Positions 7,566 through 17,869 of a DNA stretch of 39,001 nucleotides are shown in pieces. The notes under the pieces were generated by a model, which made no database searches, had not been told where the DNA came from, and saw only the letters and a list, made by a program, of their open reading frames with translations. Positions within the stretch are counted from its first letter, which is position 1, and every line of letters begins with the position of its first letter. The position numbers were made by a program, and so were the translations under genes. Source of the DNA: Clostridia bacterium (GTDB lineage: Bacteria; Bacillota; Clostridia; Oscillospirales; CAG-272); contig JAFQPR010000042.1 of NCBI GenBank assembly GCA_017411605.1, forward strand, positions 1-39,001, in the 5' to 3' direction.

Positions 7566-7566
7566 T

Positions 7567-8616
7567 ATGCATAATAAGTCTAAATCCGATAGCTATGCAG
7601 CAGCAGGCGTTGATATTACCGCAGGCTATAAGGCTGTTGAGCTGATGAAAAAACATATAGCAAGAACTAAAAACGAAGGTTGCCTCGATGACGTTGGCGG
7701 CTTTGGCGGTTGCTTCGGTCTTAATATCGCAGGTATGGAGGAGCCCGTTCTCGTTTCGGGAACCGACGGATGCGGTACTAAGGTCAAGATGGCTATCCTT
7801 ATGGACAAGCACGATACCATCGGTATCGACGCCGTTGCTATGTGCGTAAACGATATAATCTGCTGCGGCGCAAAGCCCCTATTCTTCCTTGATTATATTG
7901 CTTGCGGAAAGAATATTCCCGAAAAGATCGCGGCAATAGTAAGCGGCGTTGCCGAGGGATGCGTCCAGTCGGGCGCGGCTCTTATCGGCGGCGAGACCGC
8001 AGAGCATCCCGGCATGATGCCTACCGAGGATTATGACCTCGCAGGCTTTGCCGTTGGAATTGTTGATAAGAAAAAGATACTCGACAATACCAAGACGAGG
8101 GAGGGTGACGTCGTTATCGCTCTTGCATCAAGCGGCGTTCATTCAAATGGCTTCTCTCTCGTTCGTAAGGTATTTGATATAGACAACAACCCGGACAGTC
8201 TTTACACTCCTTGTGAGGCTCTTTCGGGTAAGTCGGTTGCAGAAACTCTTCTTACTCCCACGAAAATCTACGTCAAGAGCGTACTGAAGCTTCTTGAAAA
8301 GGTTGACGTTAAGGGTATTTCGCACATCACGGGCGGTGGCTTCTATGAAAATATTCCGCGAGCATTACCCAAGGGTATGAGCGCCAAGATCGACAGAGCC
8401 AGCGTTAAAGTTCTCCCCATCTTTGAGCTTATCGCAAAGGTTGGAAACATTCCCGAGCGTGATATGTTCAATACCTATAATATGGGTGTCGGTATGAGCA
8501 TAACCGTAGCGAAAGAAGACGTTAACACAGCGCTTGAGATTCTCCGCGCCGAGGGCGAAGACGCTTACGTTATCGGAGAGATCATAAAGGGCGATGACGG
8601 CGTGGTATTCTGCTGA
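7567..8616 (+). CDS. purM: PurM, AIR synthetase
   Basis: This protein (349 residues from the ATG at 7567) cyclises FGAM to AIR with ATP. AAAGGA about 8 bases upstream favours this start over the ATG at 7549, which lies inside purF. Family features include DSYAAAGVDI at the N-terminus, GTDGCGTKVKMA, MCVNDIICCGAKPLFFLDY and GGETAEHPGMM, then the C-terminal half with HITGGGFYENIPR and FNTYNMGVGM. Length is standard. The start nearly abuts the purF stop, and the stop overlaps the purN start, indicating translational coupling. Confidence 0.96.
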   Translation: MHNKSKSDSYAAAGVDITAGYKAVELMKKHIARTKNEGCLDDVGGFGGCFGLNIAGMEEPVLVSGTDGCGTKVKMAILMDKHDTIGIDAVAMCVNDIICCGAKPLFFLDYIACGKNIPEKIAAIVSGVAEGCVQSGAALIGGETAEHPGMMPTEDYDLAGFAVGIVDKKKILDNTKTREGDVVIALASSGVHSNGFSLVRKVFDIDNNPDSLYTPCEALSGKSVAETLLTPTKIYVKSVLKLLEKVDVKGISHITGGGFYENIPRALPKGMSAKIDRASVKVLPIFELIAKVGNIPERDMFNTYNMGVGMSITVAKEDVNTALEILRAEGEDAYVIGEIIKGDDGVVFC

Positions 8617-9233
8617 TGAAACAGAATAAAGTAAAAATCGCCGTTCTCGTTTCGGGCGGCGGAACGAATCTTCAGGCTCTTATTGATGCCGAGCATAGCG
8701 GAATTATAAAAAGCGGAACGATTTCTCTTGTAGTATCAAACGTGAAGGATGCGTATGCGCTTACACGCGCCGAGAATGCGGGAATTGAGTCGCTGACGTT
8801 AAGCAAAAAAAGTCTCGGCTCGCAGGACGCCTTTGAGGACAAGCTCATAGAGGAGCTTGACAGAAGAGGTATCGAGCTTATTATTCTCGCGGGCTTTATG
8901 TCTATCCTCTCCGAGAAATTCACCCGACGTTTTGCGGACAGAATAATTAACGTTCACCCATCTCTTATACCCTCATTCTGCGGTAAAGGATTCTACGGAC
9001 TTCGCGTTCATGAGGCGGCGCTTGAATATGGCGTTAAGGTGACGGGCGCTACAGTTCACTTCGTTAACGAGATTCCCGACGGTGGCAAAATAATTATGCA
9101 AAAGGCTGTCAAAATACTTGAAAACGATACTCCCGAAACGCTTCAGAAGCGCGTTATGAAAATTGCAGAGTGGAAGATACTTCCTCTCTCCGCAGAAAAA
9201 ATATCAGCGCAAATACTCGCAAAAAGAGCATAA
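8616..9233 (+). CDS. purN: PurN, GAR transformylase
   Basis: This 205-residue enzyme transfers a formyl group from 10-formyl-tetrahydrofolate to GAR. The N-terminus has the nucleotide-binding GGGTNLQALID. The catalytic core is INVHPSLIPSF, with the Asn and His of the family triad, followed by FVNEIPDGGKIIMQ, which supplies the Asp. The ATG overlaps the last base of the purM stop codon (TGATG), so translation is probably coupled. It is one of two folate-dependent steps in this operon, the other being PurH; Fhs supplies the cofactor. Confidence 0.95.
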   Translation: MKQNKVKIAVLVSGGGTNLQALIDAEHSGIIKSGTISLVVSNVKDAYALTRAENAGIESLTLSKKSLGSQDAFEDKLIEELDRRGIELIILAGFMSILSEKFTRRFADRIINVHPSLIPSFCGKGFYGLRVHEAALEYGVKVTGATVHFVNEIPDGGKIIMQKAVKILENDTPETLQKRVMKIAEWKILPLSAEKISAQILAKRA

Positions 9234-9254
9234 AAGGAAAGAAAGGTTTACATA

Positions 9255-9974
9255 ATGAACATTTATAAGATAAACGATATAGGTGAGCTCATCAACGGTA
9301 ACTCTTACGTTGGACGTGGAATCGTTATCGGAAAGAGCAGAGATGCAAAGAAGTGCGCTATCGCTTACTTCATTATGGGAAGAAGCGCAAACAGCAGAAA
9401 CCGCGTCTTTACCGAAAAGGACGGTACGGTCTTTACCGAACCCTTTGATGCATCGAAGGTTGAGGATCCGAGCCTTATAATCTATGCCGCTCTCCGCACA
9501 TACGAGAACAAGCTTATCGTAACGAACGGAGATCAAACGGATACCGTATATGAAGGTCTAAAGGCAGGTCTTTCCTTCTCGGATTCTCTCACTTCAAGAG
9601 AGTTTGAGCCCGATGCTCCCAATCTCACGCCGAGAATAAGCGGCATGGCAACGTTTGCTGATGGTAACTTCACCTACGAGATGAGCATTCTCAAGAGCGC
9701 GGATGCCGAGGGTACTGCGTGCAACAGATATACCTTCTCTTACCCATCGCTTGCGGGACTCGGTCACTTTATCCACACGTACGTATGCGACGGTAATCCC
9801 ATTCCTACCTTCCAGGGTGAGCCCGAACGCGTTGCAATCCCCGACGATATTGATGAATTTACCAATAAAATATGGGAAAATCTTGACACGGATAACAAGA
9901 TCTCCCTCTACGTTCGTTATATAGACCTTACCGACGGCACTACAGATTGCCGTATGATAAACAAGAATAAATAA
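9255..9974 (+). CDS. purO: PurO-type IMP cyclohydrolase
   Basis: This 239-residue protein resembles the archaeal-type IMP cyclohydrolase family (PF07826), which closes the ring of FAICAR to give IMP. The match rests on the N-terminal NGNSYVGRGIVIGKS, YFIMGRSANSRNRVF and the central ALRTYENKLIVTNGDQT, plus its position just before a PurH protein that lacks a cyclohydrolase domain. AGAAAGG about 10 bases upstream precedes the ATG. Together PurO and the next gene replace the bifunctional PurH seen in most bacteria. Family recognition is good; catalytic residues were not mapped. Confidence 0.88.
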   Translation: MNIYKINDIGELINGNSYVGRGIVIGKSRDAKKCAIAYFIMGRSANSRNRVFTEKDGTVFTEPFDASKVEDPSLIIYAALRTYENKLIVTNGDQTDTVYEGLKAGLSFSDSLTSREFEPDAPNLTPRISGMATFADGNFTYEMSILKSADAEGTACNRYTFSYPSLAGLGHFIHTYVCDGNPIPTFQGEPERVAIPDDIDEFTNKIWENLDTDNKISLYVRYIDLTDGTTDCRMINKNK

Positions 9975-9995
9975 GGCTTTGCAAAGGAGCGGAAA

Positions 9996-11180
9996 ATGAA
10001 AGAATTTGAACTCAAATACGGCTGTAACCCCAATCAGAAGCCCTCAAAAATATTTATGGAAGACGGAAGCGAGCTTCCTATCGAAATACTTTCGGGCAGA
10101 CCCGGATATATAAACTTTCTCGATGCTTTTAACTCGTGGCAGCTGGTAAAAGAGCTTAAGGAGGCGCTCGGACTCCCCGCAGTTACTTCCTTCAAGCACG
10201 TTTCTCCCACCTCTGCAGCAGTAGGTATTAAGCTCTCCGAAAAGCTTAAGCGCGCTTGCTTTGTTGACGATATCGAGGGACTTGACGATTCTCCTTTAGC
10301 CTGCGCTTACGCAAGAGCGAGAGGTACTGACAGAATGTGCTCCTTCGGTGACTGGGTAGCGCTTTCCGACGTTTGCGACGTTACCACAGCTAACCTTATC
10401 AAGCGCGAGGTATCCGACGGAGTTATCGCCCCCGGCTACGAGCCCGAGGCTCTTGAAATTCTCAAAACGAAGAGAAAGGGTAACTACAATATCGTTAAGA
10501 TAGACCCTAATTACGTTCCCGCGCCTATTGAGAGAAAGCAGGTATTCGGTATCACCTTCGAGCAGGGCAGAAATAATTTTGAGATCAATCGCGAGCTTCT
10601 CTCCAACATCGTAACCTCATCGAAGGATATGCCCGAGAGCGCAGTACGCGATCTTATAATCGCTCTTATCACTCTAAAATATACCCAGTCAAACTCTGTT
10701 TGCTATGCCGTAGACGGTCAGGCGATAGGAGTTGGCGCAGGTCAACAGTCAAGAATCCACTGCACGCGTCTTGCGGGTGACAAGGCTAACACCTGGTTCC
10801 TACGCCAGCACGACAAGGTGCTCGCGCTTCCCTTCTTGCCCACTCTCGGCAGACCCGACAGAGATAACGTTATCGACGGATATATTAACGGAAATGAAGA
10901 GGATGTTACGGCAGACGGTAATTGGCAGAAATACTTCACCGAACAGCCCGCTCCCCTCACAGCAGCGGAAAAGCAGGCTTACCTCGCATCTCTTGACGGA
11001 GTTGCGCTCGGCTCTGATGCCTTCTTCCCCTTCAGCGATAATATCGAGCGCGCGAAGAAAAGCGGAGTCAAATACGTAGCTGAGCCCGGCGGCTCTATAC
11101 GTGACGATCTCGTTATCGAGTGCGCAGACAAATACGGTATGACAATGGCATTCACTGGAATGCGTCTTTTCCATCACTGA
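9996..11180 (+). CDS. purH: AICAR transformylase, stand-alone PurH domain
   Basis: This 394-residue protein corresponds to the C-terminal AICAR formyltransferase domain of PurH, converting AICAR (ZMP) plus 10-formyl-tetrahydrofolate to FAICAR. It begins directly with FELKYGCNPNQKPS, the entry of the transformylase domain, and there is no N-terminal methylglyoxal-synthase-like cyclohydrolase domain. The active-site region reads FKHVSPTSAAVG where the classical enzyme has KHANPCG, a known variant of this shorter type. Later segments GAGQQSRIHCTRLAGDKANTW and DAFFPFSDNIERA are typical. GGAG upstream supports the start. Its substrate is the riboswitch ligand precursor. Confidence 0.94.
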   Translation: MKEFELKYGCNPNQKPSKIFMEDGSELPIEILSGRPGYINFLDAFNSWQLVKELKEALGLPAVTSFKHVSPTSAAVGIKLSEKLKRACFVDDIEGLDDSPLACAYARARGTDRMCSFGDWVALSDVCDVTTANLIKREVSDGVIAPGYEPEALEILKTKRKGNYNIVKIDPNYVPAPIERKQVFGITFEQGRNNFEINRELLSNIVTSSKDMPESAVRDLIIALITLKYTQSNSVCYAVDGQAIGVGAGQQSRIHCTRLAGDKANTWFLRQHDKVLALPFLPTLGRPDRDNVIDGYINGNEEDVTADGNWQKYFTEQPAPLTAAEKQAYLASLDGVALGSDAFFPFSDNIERAKKSGVKYVAEPGGSIRDDLVIECADKYGMTMAFTGMRLFHH

Positions 11181-11196
11181 TCAGCGGAGAATTTAA

Positions 11197-12468
11197 ATGA
11201 AGATACTTGTTGTAGGCGGTGGCGGAAGAGAACACGCCATCATAAAAAAAATAAAAGAGAATCCCACGGTTACAGAGATATTCGCTCTGCCGGGAAACGG
11301 CGGTATCGCAAAGGATGCGACCTGCGTTAATATCGGCGCTAAGGATATCCCCGCAATCGTAAAATTTGCCGAAGAAAATAAAATTGATTACGCCATCGTT
11401 GCTCCCGACGATCCCCTCGTACTTGGTTGCGTCGACGCGCTTGAGGCTATCGGAGTTCCCTGCTTCGGTCCGAGAGCAAATGCGGCTATTATCGAGGGCA
11501 GCAAGGTGTTCTCGAAAAATCTTATGAAAAAATACGGCATTCCCACGGCGGAATACGAGGTGTTCAGCGATGCCGCATCGGCACTTGAATATCTCAAAGA
11601 TGCTCCTATCCCTACGGTTATCAAAGCTGACGGACTCGCCCTCGGAAAAGGCGTTATCATAGCCGAAACGAGAGAGGCGGCGTTCGATGCCGTTCACTCT
11701 ATGATGGAGGATAAGGTGTTCGGAGAAAGCGGCAGCAATATCGTTATCGAAGAATTTCTGACAGGTCCCGAGGTCTCTGTGCTCTCCTTCACCGACGGTA
11801 AGACCGTAGTACCTATGATCTCATCGCAGGATCATAAAAGAGCACATGATAACGATACGGGACTTAACACCGGCGGTATGGGAACGGTTGCTCCCAACCC
11901 ATATTACACGAATGACGTAGCAAAGGAATGTATGGAGAAAATCTTTGTTCCTACAATCAATGCTATGGCAAGCGAGGGCAGAACGTTCAAAGGATGCCTT
12001 TATTTCGGTCTTATGCTTACGCCGAAAGGACCTAAGGTTATCGAGTATAACTGCCGCTTCGGAGATCCCGAAACGCAGGTAGTTCTCCCTCTTCTTGAAT
12101 CAGATCTTCTCACCGTTATGCGGGCGACAACAAATGGAACTCTCGCAGAATGCGAAGTTAAGTTTGCAAAAAAGAACGCCTGCTGCGTTATTATGGCATC
12201 AGACGGTTATCCCGAGCATTACGAAAAAGGCTTCCCAATCACCATTCCCGAAGCTACCCTTCCATCGGTTTATGTAGCAGGCGCGGCGCTCAAGGACGGG
12301 GCACTTGTCACGTCGGGCGGACGTGTTCTCGGCGTCACGGCAGTTGAGGATACCCTAAAGGGAGCAATTGAAAGTGCGTATAAGCTTGTTGGCACAGTAG
12401 ATTTTGACAATGCCTTTTACCGTCATGACATCGGAAAAAGAGCTCTTATGGCAAAGGAGAACAATTAA
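11197..12468 (+). CDS. purD: PurD, GAR synthetase
   Basis: This 423-residue ATP-grasp ligase joins glycine to phosphoribosylamine. The N-terminus shows VVGGGGREHAI and LPGNGGIA, with the ATP-grasp region at IKADGLALGKGVIIA, then QDHKRAHDNDTGLNTGGMG and the metal-binding EYNCRFGDPETQ. Length is normal. GGAG lies 8-10 bases before the ATG. It ends two bases before purL, and the purL ribosome site lies inside its last codons, so the two are tightly coupled. Confidence 0.97.
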   Translation: MKILVVGGGGREHAIIKKIKENPTVTEIFALPGNGGIAKDATCVNIGAKDIPAIVKFAEENKIDYAIVAPDDPLVLGCVDALEAIGVPCFGPRANAAIIEGSKVFSKNLMKKYGIPTAEYEVFSDAASALEYLKDAPIPTVIKADGLALGKGVIIAETREAAFDAVHSMMEDKVFGESGSNIVIEEFLTGPEVSVLSFTDGKTVVPMISSQDHKRAHDNDTGLNTGGMGTVAPNPYYTNDVAKECMEKIFVPTINAMASEGRTFKGCLYFGLMLTPKGPKVIEYNCRFGDPETQVVLPLLESDLLTVMRATTNGTLAECEVKFAKKNACCVIMASDGYPEHYEKGFPITIPEATLPSVYVAGAALKDGALVTSGGRVLGVTAVEDTLKGAIESAYKLVGTVDFDNAFYRHDIGKRALMAKENN

Positions 12469-12470
12469 AA

Positions 12471-15400
12471 ATGGTATATAGAATATATGTTGAAAAGAAA
12501 GCAGAGCTTGCGCATGAGGCAGCCTCTCTTCTCTCCGAGCTTCGCACTCTTATCGGCATCAACTCTCTTGAATCCGTGCGTATACTTAACCGCTACGATG
12601 CGGACAATATAACTAAAAAACTCTTCGAGGAAGCGGTTGACACCGTTTTCTCCGAGCCTCAGCTTGACGTTGCAACGGAGAATATTGACACTTCCGGATA
12701 TACCGCTTTTGCAGTTGAATATCTCCCCGGTCAGTTTGATCAGAGAGCAGACTCCGCGGCTCAGTGCATTCAGATAATGTCCTGCGGCGAGCGTCCCACT
12801 ATCAGAACCGCAAAGGTATACCTTCTCGGCGGTAAGATATCCGACAAGGAGCTTGCCGAAATAAAGAAATACGTAATCAACCCGGTTGAAGCGAGAGAAG
12901 CATCGCTCGAGCTTCCCGAAACGATTATTGCCGACTACGAGATACCCACGGAGGTTGCAACTCTCGACGGCTTTATCGACCTTGACAAGGACGGTCTTTC
13001 AAGCTTCATAGCAACCTACGGTCTTGCAATGGATATTGACGATATTACCTTCTGCCAGAGCTACTTCAAGGGTGAGGGCAGATGTCCCACTATCACCGAA
13101 ATACGTATGATAGACACCTATTGGTCCGACCACTGCCGTCATACGACCTTCCTTACTACTATAGACAGCGTTAAATTCGAGGATAAGCTCCTCGAGGACA
13201 CATACAACAGCTACCTCGCAGCAAGAGCCGAGCTTGGCAGAACCAAACCGCAGAATCTTATGGATATCGCAACACTCGCGACAAGATATCTCAAAGTGAA
13301 GGGTAAGCTCCCGAAGCTCGACGAGTCCGAGGAGATCAACGCTTGCACGGTTAAAATTGAGATAGAGGTTGATGGAAAGAGTGAGCCCTGGCTGCTTCTC
13401 TTCAAGAATGAAACTCACAACCATCCGACAGAGATTGAGCCCTTCGGCGGCGCGGCAACCTGTATCGGCGGAGCTATCCGAGATCCCCTCTCCGGACGTT
13501 CCTACGTTTACGCGGCAATGCGCGTTACGGGCGCGGCAGATCCTACACGTCCCGTTTCCGAAACTATCGAAGGCAAGCTTCCCCAAAGAAAAATAGTTCA
13601 GACCGCTGCTGCGGGTTATTCATCATACGGTAACCAGATAGGTCTTGCGACGGGTATGGTAGACGAGCTCTATCACGACGGATATGCCGCAAAGCGTATG
13701 GAGATAGGCGCGGTTATCGCTGCGGCGCCCGAAGAAAACGTTCGCCGTGAGTGCCCCGATCCCGGAGATATCGTAATTCTTCTCGGCGGAAGAACGGGAC
13801 GCGACGGATGCGGCGGAGCTACCGGCTCCTCGAAAAAGCACACGCTTACCTCTCTTGAAACCTGCGGCGCAGAGGTTCAGAAGGGTAACGCTCCCGAGGA
13901 AAGAAAGCTTCAGCGACTTTTCAGAAATCCCGATGCAACAAAGCTTATCAAGCGTTGTAACGACTTCGGCGCGGGCGGTGTTTCCGTTGCCGTCGGTGAG
14001 CTTGCTGACGGTCTTGATATAGACCTAAACAAGGTGCCTAAGAAATATGAAGGTCTTGACGGAACAGAGCTTGCTATCTCCGAATCTCAGGAGAGAATGG
14101 CTGTTGTCGTTGAGGCTGAAAACGTAGATAAATTTCTCGCTCTCGCGCTCGAAGAAAACCTCGAGGCTACAGTTATCGCTACCGTTACAGAGGAAAAGCG
14201 TCTCCGTATGAGATGGAACGGCAAGACTATCGTAGATATCAGCCGCGAATTTCTTAACTCCAACGGAGCCGAGAAGCATATCGATATTGCTCCCGCAAAG
14301 ATAGAGAGCTTCGAAAAGGCTATCCCCGCTTCCTTTGAGGAAGGCTTCGCATCTCTTGCATCAGACCTTAACGTATGCTCAAAGCGCGGACTTTCCGAGA
14401 GATTTGACTCGACGATCGGCGCGGGCACCGTGCTTATGCCATTCGGCGGAAAGCATCAGAAGACACCTATACAGGCAATGGTTCATAAAATATCCGTCGA
14501 GAAAAAGCACACGGATAACTGCTCGTTTATGGCGTGGGGATATAACCCCTATATCGCAGAAAAGAGCCCCTATCACTCGGCATATCTTGCCGTAGTTGAA
14601 AGCGTATCTAAGCTTATTGCTCACGGCGCGTCCTTTGAGGACGTTTACCTCACCTTCCAGGAATATTTCGAAAAGCCCGGAAAATCTCCCTCGCGTTGGG
14701 GCAAGCCTATGGCGGCGCTTCTTGGCGCATTCCGCGCGCAGATGGAGCTCGGCATCGCCTCTATCGGCGGTAAGGACTCTATGAGTGGCTCATTCGAGAA
14801 TATTGATGTTCCTCCGACTCTCGTTTCCTTCGCAGTTACTACGGGTAAAACATCCGACGTTATTACGAACGATATGAAGGCGGCAGGTCATAAGCTCGTT
14901 CAGCTCTCGCCCGTATACGGTGATGACGGACTTCCCACTGCCGATTCGCTTATAGCTCTTTACGCTAAAGTTACCGCGCTTATGAGAGAAGGTAAGGTTT
15001 ACGCGGCATACACGCCTACCTTTGGCGGCGTAGCAGAGGCTGTTTATAAGATGAGCATAGGTAACGGACTCGGATTCGAGTTTGATTCCGCGCTCTCACT
15101 TTCCGAAATTTTCGGATACTCCTACGGCTCGTTCCTTCTCGAGGTTGACTCGGATGTAGAAGGAAAAGTTATAGGATATGTAAATAATACTTCTCATATT
15201 ACCTACAAAAATACTACTCTTGATATGGATACTCTTTCTGCATCCTATGAAGGAAAGCTTGAGGGCGTATTCCCCACTCTTGAAAGAAACGATAACAAGA
15301 CCTACGAGTCATTCTCTTACAATGCGGAAAAGAGAGCAGCTCCCGCAGTTCTCGTTGCTAAGCCCCGCGTGCTTATCCCCGTATTCCCCGGTACGAACTG

Positions 15401-16160
15401 CGAGTTTGACACCGCGAAGGTAATGCGCGATGCAGGTGCAGAGGCGGAGATCTTCGTTGTTAATAACCTTACGAAGGAAGGCATCTCGAGAAGCACAGAG
15501 CTCTTTGCCAAAAAGCTTAATGAGTCACAGATGGTATTCGTACCCGGCGGATTCTCCGGTGGTGACGAGCCTGACGGATCGGGTAAATTCATTATGGCGT
15601 TCTTCAGAAACGAAGCTGTTAAAGCGGGTATTCACGATCTTCTTGATAACCGCGACGGTCTTATGTGCGGTATATGCAACGGCTTCCAGGCTCTCGTTAA
15701 GCTCGGACTCGTTCCCTACGGAAGAATAGTTGATGCCGATGCAAACGCACCTACGCTTACCTTCAACAATATCTCACGCCACCAGTCGAAGCTCGTAAGA
15801 ACGAGGATCGCATCTAACAAGTCGCCCTGGCTCTCGGCTACAAACGTTGGTGACGTTTACACCGTGCCGATCTCTCACGGTGAGGGTAAATTCCTTTGCA
15901 GTGAGGCTGACGCTCTTGCTCTTGCAAAGAACGGTCAGATAGCGACGCAGTACGTTGACCTTGACGGCAATCCCACCTCAGACATCCGCTACAATCCCAA
16001 CGGCTCGACCTTCGCTATCGAGGGTATCACCTCTCCCGACGGACGAGTTCTCGGTAAAATGGGACACAGCGAGCGTATCGGAAGCGGTCTTTACAAGAAC
16101 GTTGTCGGCGAATTTGATATGAAGATGTTTGAATCCGCTGTCAAGTATTTTAAGAAGTAA
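12471..16160 (+). CDS. purL: PurL, single-chain FGAM synthase
   Basis: This 1229-residue enzyme is the large one-chain form that converts FGAR to FGAM with glutamine and ATP. Regions in order: a PurS-like N-terminal domain to about residue 150, a linker and DTYWSDHCRHTTF near 215, two AIR-synthase-like halves (NETHNHPTEIEPFGGAATC in the first, GGKDSMSG in the second), and a C-terminal class I glutaminase from about residue 965. The glutaminase has the nucleophile Cys1069 in GICNGFQ and the His/Glu region ISHGEGKF. This intact glutaminase contrasts with the one missing in PurF. Most Gram-positives instead use separate PurS, PurQ and PurL, so the long form is notable. Confidence 0.96.
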   Translation: MVYRIYVEKKAELAHEAASLLSELRTLIGINSLESVRILNRYDADNITKKLFEEAVDTVFSEPQLDVATENIDTSGYTAFAVEYLPGQFDQRADSAAQCIQIMSCGERPTIRTAKVYLLGGKISDKELAEIKKYVINPVEAREASLELPETIIADYEIPTEVATLDGFIDLDKDGLSSFIATYGLAMDIDDITFCQSYFKGEGRCPTITEIRMIDTYWSDHCRHTTFLTTIDSVKFEDKLLEDTYNSYLAARAELGRTKPQNLMDIATLATRYLKVKGKLPKLDESEEINACTVKIEIEVDGKSEPWLLLFKNETHNHPTEIEPFGGAATCIGGAIRDPLSGRSYVYAAMRVTGAADPTRPVSETIEGKLPQRKIVQTAAAGYSSYGNQIGLATGMVDELYHDGYAAKRMEIGAVIAAAPEENVRRECPDPGDIVILLGGRTGRDGCGGATGSSKKHTLTSLETCGAEVQKGNAPEERKLQRLFRNPDATKLIKRCNDFGAGGVSVAVGELADGLDIDLNKVPKKYEGLDGTELAISESQERMAVVVEAENVDKFLALALEENLEATVIATVTEEKRLRMRWNGKTIVDISREFLNSNGAEKHIDIAPAKIESFEKAIPASFEEGFASLASDLNVCSKRGLSERFDSTIGAGTVLMPFGGKHQKTPIQAMVHKISVEKKHTDNCSFMAWGYNPYIAEKSPYHSAYLAVVESVSKLIAHGASFEDVYLTFQEYFEKPGKSPSRWGKPMAALLGAFRAQMELGIASIGGKDSMSGSFENIDVPPTLVSFAVTTGKTSDVITNDMKAAGHKLVQLSPVYGDDGLPTADSLIALYAKVTALMREGKVYAAYTPTFGGVAEAVYKMSIGNGLGFEFDSALSLSEIFGYSYGSFLLEVDSDVEGKVIGYVNNTSHITYKNTTLDMDTLSASYEGKLEGVFPTLERNDNKTYESFSYNAEKRAAPAVLVAKPRVLIPVFPGTNCEFDTAKVMRDAGAEAEIFVVNNLTKEGISRSTELFAKKLNESQMVFVPGGFSGGDEPDGSGKFIMAFFRNEAVKAGIHDLLDNRDGLMCGICNGFQALVKLGLVPYGRIVDADANAPTLTFNNISRHQSKLVRTRIASNKSPWLSATNVGDVYTVPISHGEGKFLCSEADALALAKNGQIATQYVDLDGNPTSDIRYNPNGSTFAIEGITSPDGRVLGKMGHSERIGSGLYKNVVGEFDMKMFESAVKYFKK

Positions 16161-16172
16161 AGGAATAAGAAA

Positions 16173-17849
16173 ATGGCATATTTAACCGATATTGAAATTG
16201 CGCAAAACGCAGAAATGAAGCATATCGGCAAGATTGCGGAATCTGTCGGTATTGATGAGAAATATCTTGAATATTACGGTAACTATAAAGCAAAGATCAA
16301 CTATTCTCTTTTGAACGAGAGTAAGCGCGAGAACGGAAAGCTCGTTCTCGTTACGGCTATAACTCCCACTCCCGCAGGAGAAGGAAAGACGACTACAACG
16401 ATAGGTCTTGCCGACGGTATGAAGCGCATCGGTAAATCCGTCGCCGTTGCTCTCCGCGAGCCCTCCCTCGGTCCCGTTTTCGGTATCAAGGGCGGCGCTG
16501 CAGGCGGCGGCTACGCGCAGGTCGTTCCTATGGAAGATATAAACCTTCACTTCACGGGTGACTTTCACGCAATAGGCGCGGCAAACAATCTTCTTGCCGC
16601 TATGCTCGACAACCACATTTACCAGGGCAACGCGCTTAACATTGACCCTCGCAGGATCACCTGGAAGAGATGCGTTGATATGAACGATCGCCAGCTCAGA
16701 TTCGTTACCGATGGACTTGGCGGACGCGTTAACGGCGTACCGAGAGAAGACGGCTTTGATATCACGGTTGCATCCGAGATAATGGCTGTTTTCTGCCTTG
16801 CGAGCTCCATTACCGACCTTAAGGAAAGACTCGCGAAGATCGTTGTTGCTTACACTTATGACGAAAAGCCCGTTACAGCAGGCGATCTTGGCGCTGTCGG
16901 CGCTATGGCTGCGCTTCTCAAGGATGCGCTTAAGCCTAACCTCGTTCAGACGCTCGAGGGCACTCCCGCATTCGTTCACGGCGGACCTTTCGCCAATATT
17001 GCTCACGGCTGCAACTCGGTTATAGCTACTAAGATGGCTATGAAGCTCGCGGACTACGCGATTACCGAGGCAGGCTTCGGCGCAGACCTCGGCGCTGAAA
17101 AATTCCTTGACATCAAATGCCGTATGGCAGGACTTACGCCCTCCGCTGTCGTTATCGTTGCGACGGTCAGAGCGCTTAAGATGCACGGCGGCGTTGCAAA
17201 GACCGAGCTTGGCGAGGAAAACCTTGAGGCGCTCAAGGCAGGTATTCCTAACCTTCTTCGCCACGTTTCCAACATTAAGAACGTATATAAGCTTCCCTCG
17301 GTAGTTGCGGTAAACCGCTTCCCCACCGATACGGATGCCGAGATCGATCTCATAATTGCGGAGTGTAAGAAGCTCGGCGTTAACGTTGTTCTCTCCACCG
17401 TATGGGCAGAAGGCGGTAAGGGCGGCGAGGCTCTCGCTCGTGAGGTAGTCAGACTCTGCGAGGAAGAAAAGGGAGATTTCACCTTCTCTTACGACGAAGC
17501 TCTTTCTATTCCCGAAAAGATCGAGGCGATAGTTAAGAAAATATACGGCGGCGACGGAATAAACATTCTGCCCGCGGCGGCAAAGCAGATAGCTACTCTT
17601 GAAAAGTACGGCTACGATAAGCTCCCCGTCTGCATGGCAAAGACTCAGTATTCCTTCTCCGATGATATGACTAAGCTCGGCGCGCCCGAGAACTTCACCG
17701 TTACGATAAAGAACGTTAAGGTATCCGCAGGCGCAGGCTTCGTGGTAGTCCTCACGGGTGATATTATGACAATGCCCGGACTCCCCAAAGCTCCCTCGGC
17801 TCTTAAGATCGACGTTGATGAAAACGGCAAAATAACAGGATTGTTCTGA
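16173..17849 (+). CDS. fhs: Formate-tetrahydrofolate ligase
   Basis: This 558-residue enzyme makes 10-formyl-tetrahydrofolate from formate, tetrahydrofolate and ATP. The P-loop [13 protein letters not shown] lies near residues 64-76, followed by [19 protein letters not shown], then [17 protein letters not shown] and later [10 protein letters not shown]; all are hallmarks of Fhs. The length matches the family. AAAGGA precedes the ATG, 12 bp after purL. As the last gene of the purine operon it supplies the cofactor used by PurN and PurH, which suits control by a riboswitch that reports cofactor shortage. Confidence 0.97.
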   Translation: MAYLTDIEIAQNAEMKHIGKIAESVGIDEKYLEYYGNYKAKINYSLLNESKRENGKLVLVTAITPTPAGEGKTTTTIGLADGMKRIGKSVAVALREPSLGPVFGIKGGAAGGGYAQVVPMEDINLHFTGDFHAIGAANNLLAAMLDNHIYQGNALNIDPRRITWKRCVDMNDRQLRFVTDGLGGRVNGVPREDGFDITVASEIMAVFCLASSITDLKERLAKIVVAYTYDEKPVTAGDLGAVGAMAALLKDALKPNLVQTLEGTPAFVHGGPFANIAHGCNSVIATKMAMKLADYAITEAGFGADLGAEKFLDIKCRMAGLTPSAVVIVATVRALKMHGGVAKTELGEENLEALKAGIPNLLRHVSNIKNVYKLPSVVAVNRFPTDTDAEIDLIIAECKKLGVNVVLSTVWAEGGKGGEALAREVVRLCEEEKGDFTFSYDEALSIPEKIEAIVKKIYGGDGINILPAAAKQIATLEKYGYDKLPVCMAKTQYSFSDDMTKLGAPENFTVTIKNVKVSAGAGFVVVLTGDIMTMPGLPKAPSALKIDVDENGKITGLF

Positions 17850-17869
17850 TAGTTAGATAAGGAAAGGAA

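Noticed and set aside
7549..7566. Upstream ATG as the purM start
   Set aside because: It lies inside purF without its own ribosome site; the ATG at 7567 has AAAGGA at the right distance and matches family length.
16182..17264. 360-codon open frame on the minus strand opposite fhs
   Set aside because: It is a shadow of the biased codon usage of fhs, has no ribosome site and no recognisable domain. Similar long antisense frames occur opposite 3566-4429, 11152-11697 and 32446-33201.
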